From positions 291,269-355,268 of the forward strand of contig NZ_QAAA01000001.1 in NCBI RefSeq assembly GCF_003046545.1: 64,000 nt of DNA. Reading direction: 5' to 3'. Each line of letters starts with the position of its first letter. The first letter of the stretch is position 1. The notes beneath the pieces were generated by a model. It did not search any database. It saw only the letters and a program-made list of their open reading frames with translations, and had not been told where the DNA came from. The stretch comes from Rhodovulum imhoffii. GTDB lineage: Bacteria > Pseudomonadota > Alphaproteobacteria > Rhodobacterales > Rhodobacteraceae. The position numbers and the translations under genes were made by a program. Positions 9,261 to 17,191 of the stretch are shown here, piece after piece.

Positions 9261-9457
9261 GATGGCATCCCCAAGGCTACGGCGGCCGACGCCGGGATCC
9301 CGAGCAGGTCAAGCGCGAGGGCTGGCAGGAACAGGGCGTCCTCGCGGTCTCCGCCGATGACGACCGCCTCACCTGGCCCGAGCGTGAACTGGTCCGCCAG
9401 CTCGGCGAAAAGCTCTACGGCCCGCGTCCCTCCGACAGGGAGGTGCGCCATGGCTGA
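9257..9457 (+). CDS. Small conserved-type phage protein, 66 aa
   Basis: Starts with an ATGA overlap with the resolvase gene and has GGAGG upstream. The protein is charged (MRWHPQGYGGRRRDPEQVKR) with no recognised domain. The tight overlaps on both sides make it a credible gene in the resolvase operon. Confidence 0.65.
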   Translation: MRWHPQGYGGRRRDPEQVKREGWQEQGVLAVSADDDRLTWPERELVRQLGEKLYGPRPSDREVRHG

Positions 9458-9830
9458 TCGCGAATGGACCGCCGACTGCGTCGCCGATCATTTCGAGGAG
9501 GCGTTCCGCACCCTGCGCAAGCTGCCGCCGGTGAAGGCGCAAGGCTACTTCAACACCTGGCCGGACATCGTGCGCACCAGCCGCGAGATCGCCGCGATGG
9601 AGCCGCAGCCGATGCGGGTCTGGCCCTCGGCCGCCGCGATCACCCGACTGGAGCAGACCTTCGACTGGGTGCTCTGGATCGAGGAAGGAGAGCGCAAGCT
9701 CGTGTGGTCGCGCGCGGCCCGCGTGCCGTGGAAGCAGATCAGCGGGGAGATGGGCTGCGACCGCACCACCGCGTGGCGTCGCTGGCAACTGGCGCTGACC
9801 AAGATCGCCGCGCGCCTGAATGCGCAGTGA
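9450..9830 (+). CDS. DUF6362-like phage protein with helix-turn-helix
   Basis: A 126-aa protein started at 9450, just after GGGAGG. The C-terminal part (VPWKQISGEMGCDRTTAWRR) looks like a helix-turn-helix of a DNA-binding regulator. It overlaps the preceding small gene by eight bases. A late-gene regulator or a terminase helper role is possible; the sequence alone does not decide. Confidence 0.7.
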   Translation: MADREWTADCVADHFEEAFRTLRKLPPVKAQGYFNTWPDIVRTSREIAAMEPQPMRVWPSAAAITRLEQTFDWVLWIEEGERKLVWSRAARVPWKQISGEMGCDRTTAWRRWQLALTKIAARLNAQ

Positions 9831-9837
9831 CTCCAAT

Positions 9838-10225
9838 GTGTTGCAACACTTTTTCCTTCGACATCTGCAACAGATCCATGCTATTCCGAAGGCAAGATGG
9901 GGAGAGTGCGCTGGAAGGCTCGCTCTCCCTTTTGCGTTGACGGGGGCCTTCTGGACCCCGGTATCCAGCGAGGGTCCGGCCGGGGTCCAGCCCACGGCAG
10001 TTTCCGGTTCCTTCCTGGCGATATTCGTATGCTGGCGGGCTTGGCTCGGCATTTCGCTAGCGACAGGGCCGGATTTTTGGGAAGCCACCGGAGACCAGCG
10101 TCCAACCGCGACGCCTGAAACCCTCGCAAAATCAAATATCTGACGGGCCGCGCGGGGTGGATACCCCGCGGATACCGGAGTCCAGCCGGAAGCCGGTGGA
10201 CCCCGCCGTGCCGGAGTCCACCCGG
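9838..10225. other. Non-coding interval with hairpins and a short repeat
   Basis: The 427 bases between the DUF6362-like gene and the methyltransferase show no gene I trust. Directly after the stop is a perfect 12-bp palindrome (GTGTTGCAACAC, 9838-9849) followed by TTTTT, a weak terminator candidate. A perfect hairpin with 8-bp arms and a 4-base loop sits at 10151-10170 (CGCGGGGT / ACCCCGCG). CCGGAGTCCAGCCGG (10175-10189) recurs with one change at 10211-10225. A 107-codon frame at 9820 overlaps these and has no domain. Confidence 0.5.
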
Positions 10226-10257
10226 CGGATGCCGATCGACCATCGACAGGAACCTGC

Positions 10258-11598
10258 ATGACCCTCGCCTTCGCCCCCGAGCGGATCGAGATGTGGCCGC
10301 TGTCGCGCCTCCAGCCCTACGCAAGGAACGCGAAGGTACATGGCGCGGACCAGGTCGCGAAGATCGCCGCCAGCATGGCCGAGTTCGGCTGGACCGTGCC
10401 CTGCCTCGTCGGCGAGGACGGCGAGTTGATCGCGGGGCATGGCCGGGTGCTGGCGGCAACGCAACTCGGTCTGACCGAAGCGCCGGTGATCGTACTCGGG
10501 CATCTGACCGAGGCGCAGCGCCGGGCATATCGCATTGCGGACAACAAGCTGACCGAACTCGGCAGCTGGGACGAGGCGCTGCTGTCGGCCGAACTGAACG
10601 ATCTGCTGGCCGAAGATTTCGACCTGTCACTGGTCGGCTTTTCCGACGGCGAGTTGGACAAGCTGCTGGCCTTCGTGCCGGAGGGGGACGGAGAAGAAGA
10701 TGGCACCGGGGGCTCCGTGCCGCCGGTGACCATCCCCGAACCGCCGCGCAATCCGGCGTCGCGCACCGGCGATCTGTGGATCCTCGGCGATCACCGGCTC
10801 CTTTGCGGTGACAGCACCAGCGCGGCCGATGTGCGCCGCCTGATGAATGGCGAACGGGCGATCCTGTTCGCGACCGATCCGCCGTATCTGGTGGATTATG
10901 ACGGTTCCAACCATCCGACCCGCAACAAGGACTGGTCGGCGTCCTACGGCACGACCTGGGATGACAGTTCGCAGGGCGCGGAACTCTATGACGGGTTCAT
11001 CGCTGCAGCCGTGGCGGAAGCCATCACCGAGGATGCCGCCTGGTACTGCTGGCACGCCTCGCGCCGCCAGGCGATGCTTGAGGCCTGCTGGGAGAAAGCG
11101 GGCGCCTTCGTCCATCAGCAGATCATTTGGGTGAAGGATCGCGGTGTCCTGACCCGGTCGCACTACCTCTGGAAGCACGAACCCTGCTTCATGGGCTGGC
11201 GCCGCCCGAACCGCCCGCCGAAGGTGGCCGAGGAAACGCTGCCATCGACATGGGCGCTGCCGAGTTTCGCCAAGGACGACCGGCCCGACCATCCGACGCC
11301 GAAACCGCTCGACGCCTTCGGAATTCCGATGCGCCAGCATGTGGCGCGGGGTGGTCTCTGCTATGAGCCGTTCTCAGGTTCGGGCTCGCAGATCATGGCA
11401 GGTGAAGCCAATGGCCGCCGCGTCTTTGCGATGGAAATCAGCCCGGCCTATGTCGACGTCGCCGTGGAACGCTGGCAGGCCGAAACCGGCCGCGACGCGA
11501 TCCTTGATGGCGACGGCCGGACCTTCGCGCAGGTGAGGACGGAGCGGCTGGGCGCAACCCTGGCCGCACCCGCACCACATCCTGAACCCGCCGCGTGA
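10258..11598 (+). CDS. ParB-domain DNA methyltransferase (N6-adenine/N4-cytosine)
   Basis: A 446-aa two-domain protein. Residues 1-110 form a ParB/sulfiredoxin-like domain (GELIAGHGRVLAA, about 56-68). The rest is a beta-class amino-methyltransferase with the catalytic DPPY at 207-210 and, near the C-terminus, the SAM-binding motif FSGSGSQIMAGEANGRR. Phage enzymes of this type methylate their DNA against host restriction or regulate packaging and transcription. The target site cannot be read from sequence. It is followed at once by a C5-cytosine methyltransferase. Confidence 0.93.
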   Translation: MTLAFAPERIEMWPLSRLQPYARNAKVHGADQVAKIAASMAEFGWTVPCLVGEDGELIAGHGRVLAATQLGLTEAPVIVLGHLTEAQRRAYRIADNKLTELGSWDEALLSAELNDLLAEDFDLSLVGFSDGELDKLLAFVPEGDGEEDGTGGSVPPVTIPEPPRNPASRTGDLWILGDHRLLCGDSTSAADVRRLMNGERAILFATDPPYLVDYDGSNHPTRNKDWSASYGTTWDDSSQGAELYDGFIAAAVAEAITEDAAWYCWHASRRQAMLEACWEKAGAFVHQQIIWVKDRGVLTRSHYLWKHEPCFMGWRRPNRPPKVAEETLPSTWALPSFAKDDRPDHPTPKPLDAFGIPMRQHVARGGLCYEPFSGSGSQIMAGEANGRRVFAMEISPAYVDVAVERWQAETGRDAILDGDGRTFAQVRTERLGATLAAPAPHPEPAA

Positions 11599-11656
11599 CA
11601 TGCATGACCTGGCTTTACCTTCCTCCGGACGCGCTTCCGGAACCGGAGACGCATGC

Positions 11657-12622
11657 ATGTTCGGCCTCTCTCTCTGCTCCGGCGCAGGCGGCCTTGACCT
11701 CGGGCTCACCATCGCCATCCCCGGATATCGTGCTGTGGGCCATGTCGAACGGGAAACCTACGCCGCAGCCACTCTCGTGGCGCGGATGGAAGACGCGTCC
11801 CTGGATCAGGCTGTTGTCTGGGACGACGTTGGAACCTTCGACGGCCGCCCGTGGCGCGGCGCGGTGGACATCGTCACTGCGGGCTATCCGTGCCAGCCGT
11901 TCTCCGTCGCGGGCAAGCGCCGGGGCGCGGACGACCCGCGCCACCTCTGGCCGCATGTCGCCCGCATCATCTGCGAGGTCGAACCGCCCTTCGTCTTCCT
12001 CGAGAATGTCGCCCATCATCTCCGCCTCGGCTTCCCCGAAGTCGCCAGCGGACTGGTCGGCATGGGGTACCGCCTTGCGGCGGGCCTCTTCACGGCGGCG
12101 GAAGTCGGTGCGCCGCATCGGCGCGAGCGGCTCTTCATCCTCGCCCACCGCGAGCGCGACCACCTGGCCGACCCCGCGCGCCTGCTCGGGGACGCGCTCG
12201 AGCGGCGGGAACCGGACGGAGATGATGCGGCTCTGGCCGACGCCACTCGCCGGCGACAGCAAGGGCACGCGGAACCGGACGAGCAATCGCAGCGAGACGG
12301 CGCGCCCGCGCAACGACGGGTCCACGCTCTGCGATGCGACGCGGATGTGGATGACGCCGACGGCGCGGGATCACAAGGACGGGGCGACGAGCCTCGCGAA
12401 CACGCCGGTGAACGGGCTGCTTGGCCGCCAGGTCCTGGTGACGCCGACGGCTGGCGGGCGTTCCTGCGACACGCCCCGGACGTTGAACCCGCTGTTCGTC
12501 GAGGCGCTGATGGGCTGGCCCACCGGGTGGACCGGCTTCGGCTCTGTGGCAACGGAGTGGTCCCGCTGGTCGCGGCGCATGCGCTGCGAACTCTCGCGGC
12601 TGAACTGCTGGCCGATGGATGA
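11657..12622 (+). CDS. DNA (cytosine-5) methyltransferase
   Basis: A 321-aa enzyme with motif I FGLSLCSGAGGLDLG at the N-terminus, catalytic PCQPFS (Cys79), ENV, and a C-terminal CGNGVVPLVAAHAL motif. I chose the ATG at 11657 because GGAGA lies just upstream and the protein then starts directly at motif I; an in-frame ATG at 11600 would add 19 low-information residues. The middle (about residues 170-290) is unusually rich in Arg, Asp and Gly, and the same DNA is read in another frame as a separate gene from 12222. Confidence 0.92.
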   Translation: MFGLSLCSGAGGLDLGLTIAIPGYRAVGHVERETYAAATLVARMEDASLDQAVVWDDVGTFDGRPWRGAVDIVTAGYPCQPFSVAGKRRGADDPRHLWPHVARIICEVEPPFVFLENVAHHLRLGFPEVASGLVGMGYRLAAGLFTAAEVGAPHRRERLFILAHRERDHLADPARLLGDALERREPDGDDAALADATRRRQQGHAEPDEQSQRDGAPAQRRVHALRCDADVDDADGAGSQGRGDEPREHAGERAAWPPGPGDADGWRAFLRHAPDVEPAVRRGADGLAHRVDRLRLCGNGVVPLVAAHALRTLAAELLADG

Positions 12623-12635
12623 GGCCGCGGCATGA
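12222..12635 (+). CDS. Overprinted gene inside the methyltransferase 3' half
   Basis: A 137-aa reading frame lies within the methyltransferase gene in a different frame. It starts at 12222 (GGACGGAG upstream). Its sequence is not shadow-like: MMRLWPTPLAGDSKG, WMTPTARDHKDG, LNPLFVEALMGWPTGWT and a Trp-rich C-terminus are motifs I know from the C-terminal part of phage methylase-associated proteins. Its stop overlaps the next gene's ATG (ATGA), as real operon genes here do. So both frames appear to be under selection over about 400 bp. Confidence 0.6.
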   Translation: MMRLWPTPLAGDSKGTRNRTSNRSETARPRNDGSTLCDATRMWMTPTARDHKDGATSLANTPVNGLLGRQVLVTPTAGGRSCDTPRTLNPLFVEALMGWPTGWTGFGSVATEWSRWSRRMRCELSRLNCWPMDEAAA

Positions 12636-12952
12636 AGCAGTCCCGCCTCATGTCGCTGGTGGAGGCTGTCGCCAACGTGTCGTTGGGCTACGGCGTCGCG
12701 GTGGTGACGCAGATCCTGATCTTCCCGGTCTTCGGGCTGCACACGACGCTGGCGCAGAACCTCAAGATGGGCGCGGTGTTCACGGTGGTGAGCATCGCGC
12801 GCTCCTTCGCCCTGCGGCGACTGTTCGAAACGATCCGGGTCAAGACGACAGGGGCGCCGCTCGATGCGAGCGGCAGCCCAGTTCGTCGTCGGTTGCCATA
12901 TCGGCGCGATTTCGGTCCAGTCATAAAGCGAGGTCAGGCTTCCAAACGATAG
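12632..12952 (+). CDS. Small membrane protein (DUF7220-like)
   Basis: A 106-aa protein with two hydrophobic segments (about residues 17-35 and 45-60, GYGVAVVTQILIFPVFGL and MGAVFTVVSIARSFAL). Phage proteins with this start (MKQSRLMSLVEAVANV) are common next to methyltransferases. The last 30 residues are basic and look unlike a family member, perhaps because the 3' end has joined to foreign sequence; a decayed DUF3489 fragment overlaps it on the other strand. Confidence 0.65.
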   Translation: MKQSRLMSLVEAVANVSLGYGVAVVTQILIFPVFGLHTTLAQNLKMGAVFTVVSIARSFALRRLFETIRVKTTGAPLDASGSPVRRRLPYRRDFGPVIKRGQASKR

Positions 12953-13051
12953 ACCCGTCCGCGCCGCTCGACCTTCTCGGAGATGATCGTCAGGGCGCGT
13001 TTCTTCTTCAACGAGCCGGGCATGGCGCCGGGAATGGCGCGCGGGGCACGA
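12934..13051 (-). pseudogene. Remnant of a second DUF3489 gene (C-terminal piece)
   Basis: Read leftward, about 38 codons give RAIPGAMPGSLKKKRAL and then ISEKVERRGRVYRLEA before a stop at 12934-12936. This lines up with the end of the intact DUF3489 protein at 13593-14174 (GAFAGALKKKLGLEV, SEKVEGRGRVYNL). No start or N-terminal part is present upstream, so this is a fragment. It suggests an older copy of the same module was partly deleted. Confidence 0.7.
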
Positions 13052-13149
13052 TCAAAACGACCTGAAACCTAGATCAGGAGTGCTTGCGATGCCGATGCGT
13101 CCTCCGTTAATCGTTGCCTCCGGCAGGAACAACGAGTTGCGGAGGAAAC

Positions 13150-13521
13150 GTGTATTTCGAGTATCCCGAAACGCTCGAAGGTTTGGAGCAGGCAAAGAAG
13201 CACCTCGAACGACTGGAGGAGCGAGATAGTATGGATACGTCCGGGAACCCGGATAAATACCATACCAGGATCAATAGCGCTCGAATGGAAGTCAGGCGGA
13301 TAACGGAGAGCCTGAAAGCCCAAGGCTTGCTTCCCTACACGGAGCAAGAGCTTCTGAACCACCGTTTGGACGAAGCCTTCCCAAAGGCCAAGTCTAGGGA
13401 AATCGTCGAGTTCGAAGGTGCAAGGTACCAAAAGCGATTCAGCCCAGCGACCAAGAGTCGGTCGGGAAAGACGGTCACTTCTTGGAATCAATGGTGGCAA
13501 AAGCTGCCTGATGTAGACTGA
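13150..13521 (+). CDS. Hypothetical protein, 123 aa
   Basis: GTG start chosen because GGAGGAAAC stands just before it; a TTG further upstream lacks this. The protein is charged with a helical, coiled-coil-like start (YPETLEGLEQAKKHLERLEERD) and no recognised domain. GC content is lower than in neighbouring genes, and it sits between two DUF3489 copies, so it is likely a recently acquired cargo gene. Confidence 0.65.
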   Translation: MYFEYPETLEGLEQAKKHLERLEERDSMDTSGNPDKYHTRINSARMEVRRITESLKAQGLLPYTEQELLNHRLDEAFPKAKSREIVEFEGARYQKRFSPATKSRSGKTVTSWNQWWQKLPDVD

Positions 13522-13592
13522 TGCCGCTGTAGGCGAATGCGCCGTCGGCGCGTCCCTGAAGTCTGAGGCGCGTCTCTGGCCGTCTTCGTTTG

Positions 13593-14174
13593 TCAGTCGC
13601 GCGGCAGGTTGTAGACCCTCCCGCGACCCTCGACCTTCTCCGAGGTGACTTCGAGCCCGAGCTTCTTCTTGAGCGCGCCAGCGAATGCCCCGCGCACGGT
13701 GTGAGCTTGCCAGCCCGTCGCTTCGACGATCTCGTCGATGGTCGCGCCTCCCGGCGCGCGGAGCATCGCGATCAGCGCGGCCTGCTTGGTTCCCGTGCGC
13801 GGCGTACGCGCCTTGGGCGCTGGGTCGGCCTCGGCGGAAGCTTCCTCTTCCACGGATGGCGCAGCGTCGGCGCCCGTGGACGCACTGGCGCCGCCTACCG
13901 GCTCGATGCCGATGGCGGCGAGGCCCGCGTCGGTGATGTGCAGGAGGATGGCGCGCCCGTCCTCGTCGTTGCGCCACATGCGGTTGAGCGCGGTGTCGGC
14001 CTTGGCCCGGCTGTCGGTCGCGGTCTCGACGATCAGCCCGCGGGAGAGGAGCGCACCGACCACCTTGGTGGCGGCTCCGCCGCGGAGCGAGCCGGGGAGC
14101 GGCAGGACGCTGCGATCCTCGCGCTGCGCGGCGGCGCTGAGGATCACGAGTTTTGCATCGGAAAGCTTGGTCAT
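13593..14174 (-). CDS. DUF3489 domain protein
   Basis: A 193-aa protein with two winged-helix-like parts joined by an acidic linker. The N-terminal part is MTKLSDAKLVILSAAAQRED and the C-terminal part TKQAALIAMLRAPGGATID ending in GRGRVYNLPRD is the DUF3489 core. Such proteins occur with DUF2924 and large serine recombinases in prophage integration modules and are probably DNA-binding. Here it is transcribed against the replication and packaging genes. Confidence 0.85.
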   Translation of the reverse strand: MTKLSDAKLVILSAAAQREDRSVLPLPGSLRGGAATKVVGALLSRGLIVETATDSRAKADTALNRMWRNDEDGRAILLHITDAGLAAIGIEPVGGASASTGADAAPSVEEEASAEADPAPKARTPRTGTKQAALIAMLRAPGGATIDEIVEATGWQAHTVRGAFAGALKKKLGLEVTSEKVEGRGRVYNLPRD

Positions 14175-14269
14175 ACGGGGTCTCCGTGTTCGAGGCCCGC
14201 GTCATGCGGCGCCTTCTACGACCCCGAGCCGCGCAGGGTGCGCGGCGGGAGTTCCGGCGGTGCCGGAGA

Positions 14270-14542
14270 TCAGCGGGCGTGCTCGCCCTCACCGAAGGCG
14301 CTGTCGGTAATGCGCTTCAGGAGGCTGGCGTAGTGTTCGAGGGTGCCGACCATGGCCCAGCCCACCTCGTCGGGGTGGCAGTTGAAATGGTCGTCGCTGA
14401 GCGACTGCAGGCGGGCGAGCATCTCGTCAATCTCGGCTTTCTTGCCGATGAAGGCGTTCAGGGCTGCTTCCTTGTTCCGGCGCGCCTTCTCGGCGCGGAG
14501 TACGTGACGCGGGGTTGTGATCGGGTTCAGGCGGGTTGTCAT
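14270..14542 (-). CDS. Small hypothetical protein, 90 aa
   Basis: A highly helical 90-aa protein (MTTRLNPITTPRHVLRAEKA, then EIDEMLARLQSLSDDHFN). No known domain is visible. It lies in the same minus-strand direction as the DUF3489 gene and is divergent from the terminase genes, with an operator-like repeat between. Confidence 0.65.
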   Translation of the reverse strand: MTTRLNPITTPRHVLRAEKARRNKEAALNAFIGKKAEIDEMLARLQSLSDDHFNCHPDEVGWAMVGTLEHYASLLKRITDSAFGEGEHAR

Positions 14543-14603
14543 CGTGGTGGCTCCGGGTGAGTTGCATCGTCCTTGTGGGATCTAAGTTCGCTCTGCCCGC
14601 GAG

Positions 14604-14622
14604 GCTTATCAACTCGATAAGC
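14604..14622. promoter_or_regulatory. Inverted repeat between divergent units
   Basis: GCTTATC at 14604-14610 is mirrored by GATAAGC at 14616-14622 around a 5-base loop. It sits in the 111-base gap between the leftward small gene and the rightward terminase operon, where a dimeric repressor could control both. No regulator is assigned. Confidence 0.5.
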
Positions 14623-14653
14623 AACTGACTTTGAATGATAATCGGGGCTGGCG

Positions 14654-15238
14654 ATGCAGGGCATGAGCGAGCGCCAGTACGCCGCCCATGTCGGGTTGTC
14701 GCGCGGCGCGATCCAGAAGGCGAAGGCCGCCGGCCGGCTCGTTCTGCACGAGGATGGCAGCATCGACGCCGCCGCTTCAGACGAGCGGCGGGCCGAGACG
14801 ACGGACCCGTCGAAGACCCGCAAGCCGCCTGCGCCGAAGCTGAAGCCCGTGCCCGAGGCCGCCGTCGCCGCCGTCGGCGATACGCTACGGGAACAGGGGC
14901 TTTCAGCCCCGGCCCTCGGCGGCGGCACGACGTTCCTTCAGGCCAAGACCGCGAACGAGGTGCTGAAGGCGCAGGAGCGACGCATCCGGCTCCAGAAGCT
15001 GAAGGGGGAGCTGGTCGACCGTGCGCGGGCGGAGACGTTGATGTTTCGGCTCGCGCGCGACGAGCGCGACGCGTGGGTGACCTGGCCGGCGCGGGTTGCC
15101 GCGCTCATGGCCTCTGAACTCACCGCGGCGCTTGGGGACGGGTGCGAGGTGGAGGCGGCGCTGATGCAGAAAGTTCTGGAGGCCCATGTCCGCGCCCAGT
15201 TCGACAGCCTCGCAGAGATCCGACCCGGGCTTGGATGA
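14654..15238 (+). CDS. Terminase small subunit (Nu1-like)
   Basis: A 194-aa protein with an N-terminal helix-turn-helix (MSERQYAAHVGLSRGAIQKA), a proline-rich linker, and a helical oligomerisation region. This is the plan of Nu1/gp1-type small terminases that recognise packaging sites. An alternative start is the ATG at 14663. It overlaps the GpA-type large subunit by 53 bases, which supports the pairing. Confidence 0.82.
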   Translation: MQGMSERQYAAHVGLSRGAIQKAKAAGRLVLHEDGSIDAAASDERRAETTDPSKTRKPPAPKLKPVPEAAVAAVGDTLREQGLSAPALGGGTTFLQAKTANEVLKAQERRIRLQKLKGELVDRARAETLMFRLARDERDAWVTWPARVAALMASELTAALGDGCEVEAALMQKVLEAHVRAQFDSLAEIRPGLG

Positions 15239-17180
15239 CGACCTCTTCGGGTTCGACGGCGCCGCCGCGCTGATCCGCGCCTGGTCGCGGGGTCTGCGTC
15301 CTGATCCTGACCTGACCGTCTCGAGCTGGGCCGACCGCCACCGGAAACTCGCCTCGCGGGCCTCGGCCGAGCCGGGGCAGTACCGGACCGCGCGCACGCC
15401 CTACATGCGCGAGATCATGGACCGGCTCTCGCCCGGCGATCCGACCCAGCGCATCGTGTTCATGAAGGCCGCGCAGGTTGGCGCGACCGAGGCCGGCAAC
15501 AACTGGATCGGCTTCGTGATCCACCAGGCGCCGGGGCCGATGCTCGCGGTCCAGCCGACCGTGGAACTGGCCAAGCGCAACTCGCGCCAGCGGATCGACC
15601 CGCTGATCGACGAGAGCCCGGACCTGCGGGAGCGGGTGAAGCCCGCCCGCTCGCGGGATGCGGGCAACACGATGCTGTCGAAGGAGTTTGCCGGCGGCAT
15701 CTTGATCATGACGGGCGCGAACTCGGCGGTCGGACTGCGGTCGACTCCGGCTCGGTACATCTTCCTCGACGAGGTCGACGCCTATCCGGCCTCGGCCGAC
15801 GAGGAGGGCGATCCGGTCACGCTGGCCGAGGCGCGTTCTCTGACCTTCGCCCATCGGCGCAAGGTCTTCCTGGTCTCGACGCCTACGATCCGGGGGCTCT
15901 CCCGGATCGAGCGGGAGTTCGAGGCCTCCGACCAGCGCCGGTTCTTTGTGCCGTGCCCGCATTGCGCCGCGATGCAATGGCTGCGCTTCGAGCGGCTGCG
16001 CTGGGAGAAGGGGCGGCCCGAGACGGCCGAGTATCACTGCGAGGGCTGCGAACGGCCCATCGCCGAGCATCACAAGACCAGGATGCTCGAGCGCGGCGAG
16101 TGGCGTGCGACCGCCACGGCCGCCGATCCGGCGACGGTCGGCTACCACTTGTCGGCGCTCTACTCGCCGGTGGGTTGGCTCAGCTGGCAGCGGATCGCGC
16201 GGGCGCACGAGGCGGCACGGGGCAGCGACGAGGCGATGCGGGCGTTCCGGAACACCATCCTCGGCGAGACCTGGATGGAGACCGGCGAGGCCCCCGACTG
16301 GCAGCGGCTGGCGGACCGGCGCGAGGCATGGGCGCCGGGCACGGTGCCTGAGCGCGGCCTGTTCCTGACGGCCGGAGCGGACGTGCAGAAGGACCGGATC
16401 GAGGTCGATGTCTGGGCCTGGGGCCGTGGGCTGGAAAGCTGGCTGGTCGATCACCTCGTGTTCGAGGGCGGGCCCGGCGATCCGGGCTGCTGGCAGCAGT
16501 TGACCGACCTGCTGGGTCGGACATGGGCGCATGCCTCGGGCCAGACGATGACACTCGCGCGGCTCGCCATCGACACGGGGTATGAGACCAGCGCGGTCTA
16601 TGCCTGGTCACGCCAGGTGGGTTTCGCGCAGGTGGCGCCGGTGAAGGGCGTCGAGGGGTTCACGCGAACGAGTCCGGTGACCGGGCCGACCTATGTCGAC
16701 GCCACCGTCGCGGGCAAGCGACTGCGGCGCGGGGCCCGGCTCTGGACGGTGGCGACCTCGACCTTCAAGGCCGAGACCTATCGCTTCCTGCGGCAGGACC
16801 GGCCGACCAGAGAGGAACAGGCCGCCGGCGCGCTGTGCCCGCCCGGCACGATCCATCTGCCGGACTGGGCGGATGGCGAATGGCTCAAGCAGCTGACCGC
16901 CGAGCAGCTGGTGACGGTGAAGGGCAAGCGTGGCTTCGCGCGGCTCGAATGGCAGAAGCTGCGCGAGCGGAACGAGGCGCTGGACACACGCGTCTACGCC
17001 CGCTCGGCGGCGTGGATCGCGGGCGCTGATCGCTGGCCCGAAGCACGCTGGGCTGATCTGGAAGCTCAACTCGGTTTGGTGAAACAGGACGGGCCGGAGG
17101 CCGGTCCAGCGACGGCGCCGTCCGTCCTGACAAGAACGACCCCGCGCCGGCGCACGGTGCGGTCAAGCTACATGGGGTGA
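15186..17180 (+). CDS. Terminase large subunit, GpA family
   Basis: A 664-aa ATPase-nuclease that drives DNA into the prohead. The N-terminal ATPase has the family's A-motif variant (MKAAQVGATEAGNNW) and a Walker B FLDEVDAYP. A zinc-finger-like pair CPHC...CEGC lies near residues 255-290. The C-terminal half is the nuclease domain (LTAGADVQKDRIEVDVWAWG). Length and order fit the lambda GpA family. The first codons overlap the small subunit gene. Confidence 0.95.
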   Translation: MSAPSSTASQRSDPGLDDDLFGFDGAAALIRAWSRGLRPDPDLTVSSWADRHRKLASRASAEPGQYRTARTPYMREIMDRLSPGDPTQRIVFMKAAQVGATEAGNNWIGFVIHQAPGPMLAVQPTVELAKRNSRQRIDPLIDESPDLRERVKPARSRDAGNTMLSKEFAGGILIMTGANSAVGLRSTPARYIFLDEVDAYPASADEEGDPVTLAEARSLTFAHRRKVFLVSTPTIRGLSRIEREFEASDQRRFFVPCPHCAAMQWLRFERLRWEKGRPETAEYHCEGCERPIAEHHKTRMLERGEWRATATAADPATVGYHLSALYSPVGWLSWQRIARAHEAARGSDEAMRAFRNTILGETWMETGEAPDWQRLADRREAWAPGTVPERGLFLTAGADVQKDRIEVDVWAWGRGLESWLVDHLVFEGGPGDPGCWQQLTDLLGRTWAHASGQTMTLARLAIDTGYETSAVYAWSRQVGFAQVAPVKGVEGFTRTSPVTGPTYVDATVAGKRLRRGARLWTVATSTFKAETYRFLRQDRPTREEQAAGALCPPGTIHLPDWADGEWLKQLTAEQLVTVKGKRGFARLEWQKLRERNEALDTRVYARSAAWIAGADRWPEARWADLEAQLGLVKQDGPEAGPATAPSVLTRTTPRRRTVRSSYMG

Positions 17181-17191
17181 GTAGGAAGGGA

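Noticed and set aside
9820..10143. A 107-codon frame in the gap before the methyltransferase.
   Set aside because: It starts inside the preceding gene, has no ribosome site, and crosses repeats and hairpins.
11595..12221. The second-frame reading of the methyltransferase upstream of 12222.
   Set aside because: It is Arg/Ser-rich and shadow-like; only the part from about 12170-12222 onward shows protein-like motifs, so the overlapping gene is begun at 12222.
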